In this document: positions 1-9,172 of the stretch, piece by piece
Layout: every line of letters begins with the position of its first letter
Position numbering within the stretch: the first letter of the stretch is position 1
Assembly: GCA_937924505.1 (NCBI GenBank)
Contig: CALDSR010000057.1
Span: forward strand, 13,595 to 77,594
DNA from: an uncultured Granulosicoccus sp.
GTDB taxonomy: Bacteria; Pseudomonadota; Gammaproteobacteria; Granulosicoccales; Granulosicoccaceae
Reading direction: 5' to 3'
Length of the DNA: 64,000 nt
Translations under genes and position numbers: made by a program
Notes under the pieces: model-generated
What the model was told of the DNA's origin: nothing
Seen by the model: the letters and a program-made list of their open reading frames with translations, nothing else
Databases searched by the model: none

Positions 1-902
1 ATATCGCAGATCGAGTAGTGGTTTTGCGCGATGGAAAAATGGTTGGGGTGAGGCCAGTCGATCACACGAGTCCGGAAGAACTTGTCGATATGATCGTAGG
101 GAAAAAACCGAAAATATTTTCCAAAGTTCAGCTTGCTTCTCAAGAAGTCGTGATGCAGCTGAGCGATGTTCATACAAGCTCGGCTGGGCCGATAAGTCTG
201 GACATTCGACAAGGAGAGATTCTTGGCTTGGTTGGTTTGAGAGGGGCTGGTCAGGAAGATATAGGTCGATGTCTTTTCGGTGCTATCGACTATGAAGGCA
301 AGATAACGCTCAGCGGCGGCGCTCCTTACGCACCAGCATCTCCCAAGCAGGCAATGCAGCTGGGCGTCGGGTTGATTCCTCGAGATCGCGTTGTAGAGTC
401 GATTGCTGCCAGCATGATGATAAGAGAGAATTTTTTTCTTAATCCATCTGCTTCAGGCCGGCAACCGTTTCAATTTCAAAGCCGAGGGACTGAGAGGGCA
501 ATGGCACTGTCTGCGGGAGAAGATGTCGGCCTGCGGCCAAATAACTCCGAGTTGCCCATTGAAGCTTTGTCCGGAGGCAATCAGCAAAAAGTGATTGTCG
601 GGAGATGGTTAGCCAATTCCAATCGAGTCTTGGTTGCAGAAGACCCTACTGCTGGAGTGGATGTTGGAGCCAAGGCTGAAATTTATACACTTTTGAGTGA
701 ACTAGTGGATAGCGGCGTCGCTGTTGTCATTATCTCCACAGATTTTGAAGAAGTGGCAACTGTTACCAATAGAGCCATTGTATTTAATCGTGGCAAATGC
801 ACTGATGAATTGGATGGATTGGAGTTAACCACCGAAGCGTTGATACAAGCGGCTTCTGCTTCGGAAATTATTTCGGATAACATGGACCGGACAACGGTAT
901 GA
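1..902 (+). CDS. Sugar ABC transporter ATP-binding protein (RbsA type), C-terminal part
   Basis: The reading frame is open from base 3, so the gene starts before the window. The first visible residues (ADRVVVLRDGKMVG) are the usual end of the first nucleotide-binding domain of a two-domain RbsA/XylG-type ATPase. The second domain follows, with a degenerate P-loop (GLRGAGQED, no lysine), the signature LSGGNQQ and a Walker B reading VLVAEDPTAGVDVG. A degenerate second P-loop is normal for this family. The protein would power import by the permease and binding protein encoded next; the stop overlaps the permease start as ATGA. The transported sugar cannot be read from the sequence. Confidence 0.93.
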   Translation, partial: IADRVVVLRDGKMVGVRPVDHTSPEELVDMIVGKKPKIFSKVQLASQEVVMQLSDVHTSSAGPISLDIRQGEILGLVGLRGAGQEDIGRCLFGAIDYEGKITLSGGAPYAPASPKQAMQLGVGLIPRDRVVESIAASMMIRENFFLNPSASGRQPFQFQSRGTERAMALSAGEDVGLRPNNSELPIEALSGGNQQKVIVGRWLANSNRVLVAEDPTAGVDVGAKAEIYTLLSELVDSGVAVVIISTDFEEVATVTNRAIVFNRGKCTDELDGLELTTEALIQAASASEIISDNMDRTTV

Positions 903-1978
903 CTTCTATCAAATCCACTGCACTCGAACCGACGAGTGCTGAGCTGAATAAATTATCGTTAGCCGGTCAGATTCTTCGGTATATACCGGTTTATGGCTTG
1001 GTCATTCTGACGGTTCTGTTAATCGCTATTTTTTCGGTTTTACTTCCCGATACGTTCCCGACTATCTTGAACTTACGTTCGATCATTTCGGACAAGGCGA
1101 TCATCGCAATACTGTCATTGGCGGCCATGGTGCCGATGGCAACGGGTAAAATCGATCTGACGGTCGGGTATGGAATTGTTCTCTGGCATATCCTTGCTAT
1201 CAGCTTTCAAGTTATGGGATTGCCTTGGCCGGTTGCCTGTCTGCTCGTACTGATACTTGGTGCGTTTGTCGGGTTTCTTAACGGAATGCTTGTAGAGGTG
1301 GCAAAGATCGATAGCTTTATAGCTACCTTGGGAACGGGTACGGTTTTATATGCGATCGCGCTATGGCACACAGGTGGTCGTCAAATAGTCAGTGCACTTC
1401 CCGACGGGTTCTATGCCATCAACGGAACCTTTGTTTTTGGATTGCCTATTACTGGTTTTTACGTGTTGGCCATTGCCTTCGCACTTTGGCTGATATTCGA
1501 GTATCTCCCGACGGGTCGGTATATGTATGCGATCGGAGCAAACCCCACTGCTGCCGCCTTGAATGGAATCGCTGTACCCAAGTACGTCATGAGCGCCTTT
1601 ATTTCATCTGGTTTGTTAACAGCACTGGCGGGTGTTCTTCTCGCTAGTAAGTTGCGCATTGGGCAGGCAAGTGTCGGTCTTGAATACCTATTGCCTGCGC
1701 TGGTAGGTGCGTTCCTGGGATCAACCACCATCAAACCCGGGCGTGTGAATGTCTGGGGCACCATGGTGGGCGTGGTGATTCTGGCGGCCGGCATTTCCGG
1801 CATTCAGCAATTTGGAGGTTCTTTTTGGGTTGAGCCTTTGTTTAACGGTGTAACCCTACTCGCTGCCATTGGAATCGCTGGCTACGCCCAGCGAAAACGT
1901 GGGGGCGTAGTCAAATTATCAAAGGGTGACGTTCAACAACCCTTGGAAAATAGCAACGTAAATAAACAGGAGAATTAA
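899..1978 (+). CDS. Sugar ABC transporter permease (RbsC type)
   Basis: This 359-residue, very hydrophobic protein belongs to the BPD_transp_2 (RbsC/XylH) permease family. It contains family landmarks such as GKIDLTVG near residue 83 and YAIGANPTAAALNGI in the second half, with about nine to ten membrane spans. Its ATG overlaps the stop of the ATPase gene by four bases and its TAA overlaps the next start by one base, so the three genes are probably translationally coupled. It forms the inner-membrane channel of the first importer of the window. Substrate unknown; a sugar or sugar acid is likely from the neighbouring catabolic genes. Confidence 0.93.
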   Translation: MTSIKSTALEPTSAELNKLSLAGQILRYIPVYGLVILTVLLIAIFSVLLPDTFPTILNLRSIISDKAIIAILSLAAMVPMATGKIDLTVGYGIVLWHILAISFQVMGLPWPVACLLVLILGAFVGFLNGMLVEVAKIDSFIATLGTGTVLYAIALWHTGGRQIVSALPDGFYAINGTFVFGLPITGFYVLAIAFALWLIFEYLPTGRYMYAIGANPTAAALNGIAVPKYVMSAFISSGLLTALAGVLLASKLRIGQASVGLEYLLPALVGAFLGSTTIKPGRVNVWGTMVGVVILAAGISGIQQFGGSFWVEPLFNGVTLLAAIGIAGYAQRKRGGVVKLSKGDVQQPLENSNVNKQEN

Positions 1979-3075
1979 TGATGATAAAAAAAGCATTGCT
2001 TGCAGTATCTTTAGCAACAGTCACCTGGTCAGGTTTGGTGGTGGCAGATGCCATGACAGAAGCCAAAGAAGTCGTGGCCAAATATGCGAGTAAGGTTGAA
2101 GTATGGGATGGCCCAACCAGCGGTCCAGCAGCTCAAGCCGACAAAACGATTGTTGTTCTGGCTGGAGATCTAAAAAATGGAGGTATTCTCGGCGTTACAA
2201 GTGGTATCGAGGATGCCGCAAAAGAGATTGGCTGGAATGTACGTGTCCTTGATGGGGCTGGCTCAATCTCAGGTCGTACATCAGCATTCGGTCAGGCGCT
2301 GGCACTTAAGCCCGACGGTATTGTAATTAATGGCTTCGATGCTATCGAGCAAAAGCCCGGTATGGAGGCCGCCGCTGCAGCTGGCATTCCAATGGTGAGT
2401 TGGCATGCCGCATCGACTATTGGGCCGATTGATGAAATCGGTGTTTTCGCGAATGTCACTACAGATCCGATGGAAGTATCACGGTCGGCTGCCATGTGGG
2501 CTTTTGCTGATGCAGGTGGAAAGCCAAATGTCGTTATTTTTACCGACTCAACCTACCAGATTGCGATCGACAAGGCAGACCGAATGAAAGAGGTGATTGA
2601 GGAACTCGGCGGTACTGTTCTTGAGTACGTGGACACCCCAATTGCCGAAACATCTCAGCGTATGCCGCAACTTACTACTTCCCTGTTGCAACGCCATGGC
2701 AGCAAATGGACACATTCGCTCGCGATCAATGACTTGTATTTTGACTTCATGGGGCCCTCGTTGGCAGCCGCTGGTATCAAGGGTGATGGTGCACCTATCA
2801 ATGTCGCCGCTGGTGATGGTTCCGAATCAGCTTACCAGCGCGTTCGTTCCGGGCAATTCCAGGCGGTAACGGTCGCTGAACCTCTCGTATTACAAGGCTG
2901 GCAGTTGGTCGATGAATTGAACCGTGCATTTGCTGGGGAAAAATGGTCCGGCTATGTATCACCCCTGCATGTGGTAACCAAGGAAAATATCGAGTTCGAT
3001 GGCGGTCCAAACAATTCGTTTGATCCGGAAAACGACTATCAGTCGGTTTACAAGAAAATCTGGTCTGGTTCTTAA
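1978..3075 (+). CDS. Periplasmic sugar-binding protein of ABC importer
   Basis: A 365-residue periplasmic binding protein of the Peripla_BP_4/RbsB-like class. A signal peptide is clear: lysines at the N-terminus, a hydrophobic stretch and a likely cut after VVADA or nearby. The mature part has typical landmarks (LKPDGIVINGFD, AAAAAGIPMVSW). Two starts are possible, ATG at 1978 and at 1981. AGGAG at 1968-1972 serves either; the second has the better spacing and the first overlaps the permease stop. It delivers substrate to the permease just upstream. A strong hairpin terminator follows at 3095. Confidence 0.92.
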   Translation: MMIKKALLAVSLATVTWSGLVVADAMTEAKEVVAKYASKVEVWDGPTSGPAAQADKTIVVLAGDLKNGGILGVTSGIEDAAKEIGWNVRVLDGAGSISGRTSAFGQALALKPDGIVINGFDAIEQKPGMEAAAAAGIPMVSWHAASTIGPIDEIGVFANVTTDPMEVSRSAAMWAFADAGGKPNVVIFTDSTYQIAIDKADRMKEVIEELGGTVLEYVDTPIAETSQRMPQLTTSLLQRHGSKWTHSLAINDLYFDFMGPSLAAAGIKGDGAPINVAAGDGSESAYQRVRSGQFQAVTVAEPLVLQGWQLVDELNRAFAGEKWSGYVSPLHVVTKENIEFDGGPNNSFDPENDYQSVYKKIWSGS

Positions 3076-3094
3076 ACCTTTGCGTTGTGTTGAA

Positions 3095-3127
3095 CGGAGC
3101 TGGCCTTTTCATGGCTGGTTCCGTTTT
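3095..3127 (+). terminator. Rho-independent terminator after first ABC operon
   Basis: An 11-base-pair stem (3095-3105 with 3113-3123) that includes three G-U pairs encloses a 7-base loop and is followed directly by TTTT. It starts 20 bases after the binding-protein stop and should end the first transporter transcript before the DUF336 gene. Confidence 0.75.
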
Positions 3128-3132
3128 CCAGC

Positions 3133-3173
3133 AACTGCCGGTTTAATCTTTATATATGAACGAACCGGTAGTT
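3133..3173. repeat. Imperfect inverted repeat before the DUF336 gene
   Basis: AACTGCCGGTT at 3133-3143 and AACCGGTAGTT at 3163-3173 are inverted copies with one mismatch, 19 bases apart. The right arm shares ACCGGTA with the regulon palindromes further on. It could be a diverged operator pair or a second hairpin; neither is proven. Confidence 0.4.
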
Positions 3174-3193
3174 AAGTTTCGTAACATCGAGAT

Positions 3194-3646
3194 ATGAATC
3201 AGCCAATGCGAGATAAAGCAATTGAGGTTTTTACACAAAATATTCGACTAACCTGCGAAGGTGCGAATATTGTTTTGAACCGATGTATCGACAAAGCGTT
3301 GGAAATCGGCGTACCACAAAATATTGCCGTGGTTGATAACGCTGGACACTTACTGTGCTTCACACGTCTTGATGGTGCCAAATTTCATAGTATTGATACA
3401 GCAATTGCCAAGGCAAGAGCTTCTGCATCCACTGGCATGCCGTCAGGTAGAATCCCGTTTGAACCGGGGTTAATGGTTTCTGTGGCCTGTTCAGAGAACT
3501 TTACAAATCTGCAGGGCGGATTACCGATAGTTGTACACGATACGTTGATCGGTGGTATTGGAGTAGGCTCTGGAACGCCTGATCAAGATGTTGAAGTCGC
3601 CCAATCAGGACTAACTGCATTGTTGTCTCATATTGATCACAGGTAA
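3194..3646 (+). CDS. DUF336 / GlcG-HbpS family protein
   Basis: A 150-residue protein of the DUF336 family (GlcG, HbpS), recognised from the N-terminal helix, the VVDNAGHLLCFTRLDGA stretch (about residues 46-62) and the glycine-rich end (IGGIGVGSGTPDQD). Family members are often encoded beside catabolic operons for glycolate, diols and sugar acids, and some bind haem or cobalamin, but the biochemical role is usually unknown. No signal peptide is visible, so it is probably cytoplasmic. It sits alone between a terminator and a convergent lactonase gene. ATG 3194 has no strong ribosome-binding site. Confidence 0.85.
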   Translation: MNQPMRDKAIEVFTQNIRLTCEGANIVLNRCIDKALEIGVPQNIAVVDNAGHLLCFTRLDGAKFHSIDTAIAKARASASTGMPSGRIPFEPGLMVSVACSENFTNLQGGLPIVVHDTLIGGIGVGSGTPDQDVEVAQSGLTALLSHIDHR

Positions 3647-3676
3647 TTTTTTTACTTGGCATTTTCGCGAAGTCGA

Positions 3677-4600
3677 TCATCCTGGAGTAACGCCTGTTGC
3701 AGTTAAAAACACAGAATAAAGGGATGTCTGGCCACAAATAAACAACCTGTTCTTCTTGTGTCCACCAAAGGTAATATTAGCGACCAGTTCAGGTATTAGA
3801 GCTTTACCCATTAGTGTGCCATTGCATCCGTAGCAATGAACACCATCGGCTGCACTAGTCCATAACCGCCCCTCTGTATCAAACCGGAACCCATCGAACA
3901 TCCCGCTGGTACATTCAGCAAAGACAGTTCCTGTTTTTAAAGACCAGCCATCTGTCGATACAAACATTTCGCGAATATGCTTCGGGCCATCCTGCAGGTG
4001 GCTTGCGCCGGTGTCGGAGATGTAAAGGCGGCTTTCATCGGGCGAGAAAGCAAGGCCGTTAGGTTTGATGAAATCGTTTGCAACGCGTGTTATTGACCCG
4101 GAGCTATCAATGCGATAAACATGGCAGCCCATTTCCGGCTCAGCCTTATCGCCTTCGTAATCTGACAAAATCCCATAGTCGGGATCGGTAAACCAAATAG
4201 AGCCATCTGATTTGACAACCACATCATTTGGGGAATTTAACCTTTTACCGTCGAAGTGGCTCGCCAATACTGTTATCTGGCCATTGTGTTCAGTGCGTGT
4301 CACTCGTCGTGTCAGGTGCTCACAGCTGATTAACCGACCTTGCCTGTCAACCGTATTGCCATTGGAGTTGTTGCATGGTGATCGGAAAATGGAAACGACA
4401 CCATTTGTTTCATCCCATCTGAGCATTCGATTGTTTGGAATGTCGGACCATACAAGATATCGACCTGCCGCAAACCATGCTGGGCCTTCGGACCAGCGTG
4501 CGCCAGACCAAAGTCGTTCCACACGAGCATGGTCTACAAAACAGTTTGAAAATTCCGCTTCATGTGAGTCGAATCCAGTCCCTTCCAGCTCACCGAACAT
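3677..4600 (-). CDS. SMP-30/gluconolactonase family lactonase
   Basis: A 307-residue six-bladed propeller of the SMP-30/gluconolaconase/LRE family, which hydrolyses aldonolactones to sugar acids using a divalent metal. Expected metal and substrate residues are visible: Glu38 in SEGPAW, Asn125 in SPNDVVV, Asn181 in KPNGLAFSPD and Asp196 in YISDTG. No signal peptide is seen, so action in the cytoplasm is likely. The gene is divergent from the dehydrogenase at 4772, with a regulon palindrome between them. It fits a step that opens a sugar lactone before oxidation or reduction. The exact sugar is unknown. Confidence 0.9.
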   Translation of the reverse strand: MFGELEGTGFDSHEAEFSNCFVDHARVERLWSGARWSEGPAWFAAGRYLVWSDIPNNRMLRWDETNGVVSIFRSPCNNSNGNTVDRQGRLISCEHLTRRVTRTEHNGQITVLASHFDGKRLNSPNDVVVKSDGSIWFTDPDYGILSDYEGDKAEPEMGCHVYRIDSSGSITRVANDFIKPNGLAFSPDESRLYISDTGASHLQDGPKHIREMFVSTDGWSLKTGTVFAECTSGMFDGFRFDTEGRLWTSAADGVHCYGCNGTLMGKALIPELVANITFGGHKKNRLFICGQTSLYSVFLTATGVTPG

Positions 4601-4640
4601 AGATGGTATTCCTGTTTGTTGCGTAACGAATTTCCTTGTA

Positions 4641-4665
4641 ATTATAACAATGTTACCGGTATCAT
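4641..4665. promoter_or_regulatory. GntR/IdnR-like operator in divergent intergenic region
   Basis: ATGTTACCGGTATCAT at 4650-4665 matches the 16-base palindrome seen at 19166 with one mismatch (T at 4662). On the minus strand a perfect TATAAT lies at 4641-4646, immediately downstream of the palindrome, so the site would occupy the -35/-10 spacer of the lactonase promoter. No convincing -35 hexamer is seen. It may also act on the divergent dehydrogenase gene. Confidence 0.7.
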
Positions 4666-4771
4666 CTAGTTGATGTTCTGGCTAGTGACGCTACACATTC
4701 CGAGCGAGCGCGCTCTATGTGAATCGAAAGGGCGTTTTAACCATATCGACACAAAAAACTAAAAATTTATC

Positions 4772-5716
4772 ATGAAAAAAATACTAATTATGATGGGGCC
4801 TTTGCTGCCTTCCACCATGCAGGAAATCGAAAATACTTATGATGTTCATCGCTATTGGGAATCAGATAATAAGGAAAGGCTGTTAAAGAGCATTGAAGGA
4901 CAATGCGAGGGTGTCGTAACCGATGGCGGCACGGGTGTAAGCGCTGACGTGCTAAAACAGCTACCGCATGTAAAAGTAGTTTCTGTATTTGGTGTTGGCG
5001 TTGACGCCGTCGATCTTGATTATTGTCGGAAAAACTCAATCACGGTAAGCAATACGCCGGATGTGTTAAGTGATGATGTGGCAGACTTGGCTGTTGCATT
5101 GGCGCTGGCGTGTTGCCGTCGGCTAGTGGAGTGTGATAAGCACGCGCGAAGTGGTCGTTGGGTCACGCAAGGTGGCATGCCTCTGACTACGCGTATGACA
5201 GGGAAAACGGCCGGTATATTTGGGCTCGGCAGTATTGGTTACGCGCTCGCAAAGCGTTTGCGCGGGTTCGATATGACTATAAAATACTGCAACAGGTCTG
5301 CAAGAGACGATATACCTTATGAATTCGTCGCTTCGCTTGAAGAGTTGGCCGAATCGGTAGATTTCTTGTTTATCACGGCTTCAGCAAGTGCCGATGCGCT
5401 GAAAGCAGTTGATTCCAAGGTAATTGAAAAGCTTGGTCCAGCGGGCTATTTGATTAATGTGTCGCGTGGTACATTGGTCGATGAGTTAGCATTGATTAGC
5501 GCGCTCACACAGAACCACATAGCGGGAGCGGGCCTTGATGTATTTGCGGATGAGCCGCGGATCCCTGCGTCACTTCAGAAACTTGAGAATGTTGTTCTTC
5601 AGCCTCATCATGCCAGCGGCACGGTCGAAACCAGGGAAGCCATGGGAAAGCTCGTTGTCGATAATCTCGCGTCCTATTTTTCTCGCAAATCATTAATTAC
5701 TCCTGTTGTGCCGTAA
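4772..5716 (+). CDS. D-isomer-specific 2-hydroxyacid dehydrogenase
   Basis: A 314-residue NAD(P)-dependent dehydrogenase of the D-2-hydroxyacid family (GhrB/2-ketogluconate reductase/hydroxypyruvate reductase group). The Rossmann motif GLGSIG is at residues 151-156. The catalytic triad is present as Arg232 (VSRGTLVDE), Glu261 (ADEPRIP) and His279 (QPHHASGT). It could reduce a 2-keto sugar acid, hydroxypyruvate or glyoxylate, and the neighbouring lactonase and idonate genes favour a sugar-acid substrate. Divergent from the lactonase, sharing the 4650 operator region. Confidence 0.9.
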   Translation: MKKILIMMGPLLPSTMQEIENTYDVHRYWESDNKERLLKSIEGQCEGVVTDGGTGVSADVLKQLPHVKVVSVFGVGVDAVDLDYCRKNSITVSNTPDVLSDDVADLAVALALACCRRLVECDKHARSGRWVTQGGMPLTTRMTGKTAGIFGLGSIGYALAKRLRGFDMTIKYCNRSARDDIPYEFVASLEELAESVDFLFITASASADALKAVDSKVIEKLGPAGYLINVSRGTLVDELALISALTQNHIAGAGLDVFADEPRIPASLQKLENVVLQPHHASGTVETREAMGKLVVDNLASYFSRKSLITPVVP

Positions 5717-5935
5717 ATAAAGAGTGCAATTTTTCGCGTGCTCAAGACGACATCGTGCTGATCGCCTATTGCTTGAGAAGCTGGACTTAAGTCCTTCCCT
5801 CGGCTTAAATTTCGTTGTGATTGGTCCTTGAGAGATCGTCGTATCTATGGCTAGTCGCAATTTCCCTGAATTACTGTGTTTGTCCGGATTTCAGGCAGAT
5901 CCGCGAAGCGGGTGTTTAGTGGTCCAAATTTCTAA

Positions 5936-5964
5936 TTGACAGGTATGAAAGTTACCGGTAACGT
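5936..5964 (+). promoter_or_regulatory. Promoter with embedded operator for the second ABC operon
   Basis: A consensus -35 box TTGACA (5936-5941) is followed after exactly 17 bases by TAACGT (5959-5964) as a plausible -10. The perfect palindrome GTTACCGGTAAC (5951-5962) lies between and over the two boxes, so a bound repressor would block RNA polymerase. The ATPase gene starts about 30 bases downstream of the expected transcription start. Confidence 0.72.
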
Positions 5965-6001
5965 TGTCAGGGCTTGGTTCCCCTAATTGAATATGTGAGC
6001 A

Positions 6002-6787
6002 ATGGATACAGTTTCTCAAATGGCTCAGGACCCTGTCATTTCGATGCAAGGGATACACAAATATTTCGGGGGCGTTACCGCACTTGAAGACGTGGATCTC
6101 GAAGCCTACGCCGGTGAAGTGCTGGCGATAGTTGGGGACAATGGGGCCGGAAAATCAACATTGATCAAGATTCTTACCGGTGTATATCAGCCCAGTGCGG
6201 GTGCAATTTCCCTGAACGGAAGCGCCATAGAGTTAAACAACCATTCGGACGCGATAGATCTCGGTATTGATGCGGTCTATCAAACCTTAGCGCTTGCCGA
6301 TCATCTGGATCCGGCGGCCAATATGTTTCTCGGTTCAGAGTTGACTCGATCCTTTTTGGGGATTCCTTATCTCGATAACAGAAAAATGCGTAAAGAGGCC
6401 GAGCGCATTTTGGATGAACGATTGGGAGTCAAATTGCGCAGTATGAGTGTACCGGCAGAGAGTCTGTCGGGAGGGCAGCGACAAGCCATCGCCATTGCTC
6501 GCGCTGTCTACCATTCAGATTTACGCGTGCTTGTCATGGATGAGCCCACAGCGGCTTTGGGGCCTCAAGAAACTGCTAGGACACTTCAGTTAATTAAGGT
6601 ACTTCGTGAAGAAGGTCTGGCGATTATTTTAATTTCTCACTCCCTTGATGATGTATTTGCCGTATCCGATCGTATTCAGGTAATGCGAAGAGGACGAAGA
6701 GTTGGTGTTGTTCATACGTCTGATTCTTCTGCCGAAGAAGTGTTGGGCATGATTGTTGGCGCGCCGGCCAAGGTAGAAGCCCTATGA
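6002..6787 (+). CDS. Sugar ABC transporter ATP-binding protein, single domain (FrcA-like)
   Basis: A 261-residue single-domain ATPase of the carbohydrate-uptake-2 class, unlike the two-domain ATPase at the window start. Walker A GDNGAGKST is at residues 45-53, with the signature LSGGQRQ, Walker B VLVMDEP and the switch histidine in LISHS. The stretch YQTLALADHLDPAANMFLG resembles FrcA-type fructose importers. It heads an operon with the permease (4-base ATGA overlap) and the binding protein at 8015, under the operator-promoter at 5936. Confidence 0.93.
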   Translation: MDTVSQMAQDPVISMQGIHKYFGGVTALEDVDLEAYAGEVLAIVGDNGAGKSTLIKILTGVYQPSAGAISLNGSAIELNNHSDAIDLGIDAVYQTLALADHLDPAANMFLGSELTRSFLGIPYLDNRKMRKEAERILDERLGVKLRSMSVPAESLSGGQRQAIAIARAVYHSDLRVLVMDEPTAALGPQETARTLQLIKVLREEGLAIILISHSLDDVFAVSDRIQVMRRGRRVGVVHTSDSSAEEVLGMIVGAPAKVEAL

Positions 6788-7932
6788 GCACCGATACAAA
6801 TACCACGACGACCGCCGATCAAGGGGTGGCCCGGAATACATGGCAGGATAAACTAGAACCTTATCTGGCAATTATTGGCCCGTTAGCAATGATCGCGATG
6901 ATAATGGCGTTCATGGGAGTCATGGAGCCGGCGCGATATTTTCGCTTGTCAAATCTCAATATTATTCTTTTGGAAGCGGCTTTGTATATGCCAATGGCGA
7001 TGGCGATGACTTTCGTCATTACACAAAGAGGGATTGATTTATCAATAGGCTCAGTCGCCGCACTGACTGGCATCATTATGGGCTTTGCCATAAAGCAGTA
7101 TGGCTTTCCTGCCTGGATGGCTGTAGCAATGGCCTTATTTATCGGAGCTATTTTTGGCTTTATCAATGGATTCATAATCACGAAGTTTCGGGTGCCGGAT
7201 TTAATAGGCACGCTCGCAATGGACTTGGTCTATCGTGGATTTGCTTTGGTCTTGGCAAAGGGTCTTGTGTTGGCTCGTTTTCCCGATTTAATAACGGATA
7301 TAGGGCGGGGAAGACTACCGGGTTTTCTGCCGATACCGGTGTTGATAGGCATAACGACATTTGTTTTTGGCGCGCTATTACTTCGAAAATCCTGGTTTGG
7401 CCGTTATTCTATAGCTATCGGATCCAACCCCGAATCGGCAGAAATGACAGGCATCGCTGTCGATCGTTACAAGATATATGCTTATGTGCTAATGGGTTCG
7501 ATGGCCGGTCTGGCCGGTGTCATGTTGACTGGAAAGCTCAACGCTATTCAAGCTACATCGGCGCCATACTTCAATCTGCATGTTATTGCTGCAGTCGTAG
7601 TTGGTGGCACGTCGTTATTTGGTGGTAGGGCCTACATGCTCGGGTCGTTCGCAGGTGTGTTGCTTCTGTCGATGATGATAAACGCGCTGGTGACATTACG
7701 AATCGAATTTTTCTGGCAGTCGGTAGCATCTGGTGTGGTCATCATATTGTCTGTTGGGTTCTATACCTGGTTACAAAAGAAAGATCGTGATGGGTCGAAA
7801 GGGCTACTGGCGAGCGCGGCCTCACCAGATAACAAATTGCTTTTCAAGCTCGCATGTATGTTGGTGATAGGGCTGCTGGTTACCGTATTGTTTGGATTTA
7901 TTTTTGCGAATGAGGTCACCGGCAGTGGCTAG
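6784..7932 (+). CDS. Sugar ABC transporter permease (FrcC/RbsC-like)
   Basis: A 382-residue membrane protein of the BPD_transp_2 family. Family landmarks are TQRGIDLSIGSV (about residues 80-91) and the SIAIGSNPESAEMTGI stretch in the second half. About ten spans are visible, plus an extra hydrophobic segment at the C-terminus (LLFKLACMLVIGLLVTVLFG) that lies beyond the usual family end. It forms the channel of the second importer and overlaps the ATPase stop by four bases. The substrate is probably a pentose, hexose or sugar acid of this regulon. Confidence 0.92.
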   Translation: MSTDTNTTTTADQGVARNTWQDKLEPYLAIIGPLAMIAMIMAFMGVMEPARYFRLSNLNIILLEAALYMPMAMAMTFVITQRGIDLSIGSVAALTGIIMGFAIKQYGFPAWMAVAMALFIGAIFGFINGFIITKFRVPDLIGTLAMDLVYRGFALVLAKGLVLARFPDLITDIGRGRLPGFLPIPVLIGITTFVFGALLLRKSWFGRYSIAIGSNPESAEMTGIAVDRYKIYAYVLMGSMAGLAGVMLTGKLNAIQATSAPYFNLHVIAAVVVGGTSLFGGRAYMLGSFAGVLLLSMMINALVTLRIEFFWQSVASGVVIILSVGFYTWLQKKDRDGSKGLLASAASPDNKLLFKLACMLVIGLLVTVLFGFIFANEVTGSG

Positions 7933-8014
7933 TGTTTTTTCTCGCTTGCTCGCTTGTTCACATGCGCACGTCGAGATGCGTATAAATTAAAATGTCCACA
8001 CTTGGGGAGTTGTT

Positions 8015-9172
8015 ATGAAAAAAAATAATTATGTTTTAAAAATAAGGAATGGGGTGCTTTTCTCAGCCGCTGCGCTGATGTCGTCCGCATTGTTCGCTCA
8101 GGATCTCCCATTAAAATCGCTACCTGATGATACAGAACGTGATCATTGGCTACCCGAACAAGTTAACGCCCCTGGGAAACTGGAGGCGCTGCAGGCAGCA
8201 ACGGGTACTGAAGCCGTAAAGTATTCAGGAAAACAAGATAAGCCTATTCGAATTGCGCTGATTTATCCTTCGTCCGATACATCAGATTTTTGGGCACGAA
8301 ATTACATAGCGATGACGAAAAGACTCGAGCAAGTCGGGATCGAGTTTGAAACGACTGAATTTGCCTCGCGCCAGATCGAGCATTCACTGCAATCTACTTA
8401 TGCAACACAAGTGGCTCAGGATGCAGATCTCTACGATTATGTGATCTTCGGCCCGTCTGAGTTAGCCACGCAGGCTGACAATATAGAGAAGCTTGTTCAG
8501 ACAGAAGGGCTGACTACTTATGTTTGGGCTTTCCATACGCCTTTGAAGCAATTCGAGAAACAACCGGCTGCCTGGTTTGATTTCTCATCAGCCTATGGTG
8601 CTTTAAAAATTTGTGACTACATGTTGGAACGACTTGGAAACGATGTGACCTATGCAATGAATAGAGGCATTCCTGGTGTAACCGATAATCAAAGATCAGG
8701 CGATTTTAAAGACTGTGTTGCGGAAAAAGGTAACTGGAACGTCGTCTACGAGCATTATGGTGAGTACCAGCGCGAAGGGGGGTTTGATGGAACAAATTCG
8801 ATTATTCAGGCCTACCCAGAAGCGACCGTTATACATAATGCAAATACGGCAATGGCCATGGGGTCAGTTGAGGCACAAGTAGCCGCTGACAAACATAAGG
8901 ATATATTTTCAACAGGTTGGGGCGGGACCGGACTTGAACTCGATGCCATTCGTCGTGGAGAGTTGAATGCGACGCCGATGCGTATGGGTGACGATGTTGG
9001 TGCTGCGACCGCTGAGGCTATAAAGGCTGATATGGAAGGTCGCGCTGATGAATTACCGTTGGTATTTTTAGGAAGAATAACGGTAGCGCATGATGAGCTT
9101 AGTACTGAGGAGCTAGACGCCTTGCAAAAAGAAGCTTTCCGTTTTTCAGGTCTTGATCCACTCAAGCGTTGA
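8015..9172 (+). CDS. LuxP-like periplasmic sugar-binding protein
   Basis: A 385-residue binding protein with a clear signal peptide ending in SSALFA. The mature protein begins with about 55 residues before the periplasmic-binding fold (IRIALIYPSSDTSDFWARNY). This N-terminal extension, and the GIPGVTDNQRSGDF loop with IHNANTAMAMGSVEA later, recall LuxP/TMAO-sensor-type binding proteins rather than plain RbsB. Its place behind an ATPase and a permease argues for import rather than signalling. GGGGAG just before ATG 8015 is a good ribosome-binding site. A strong hairpin follows the gene at 9251. Confidence 0.85.
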   Translation: MKKNNYVLKIRNGVLFSAAALMSSALFAQDLPLKSLPDDTERDHWLPEQVNAPGKLEALQAATGTEAVKYSGKQDKPIRIALIYPSSDTSDFWARNYIAMTKRLEQVGIEFETTEFASRQIEHSLQSTYATQVAQDADLYDYVIFGPSELATQADNIEKLVQTEGLTTYVWAFHTPLKQFEKQPAAWFDFSSAYGALKICDYMLERLGNDVTYAMNRGIPGVTDNQRSGDFKDCVAEKGNWNVVYEHYGEYQREGGFDGTNSIIQAYPEATVIHNANTAMAMGSVEAQVAADKHKDIFSTGWGGTGLELDAIRRGELNATPMRMGDDVGAATAEAIKADMEGRADELPLVFLGRITVAHDELSTEELDALQKEAFRFSGLDPLKR

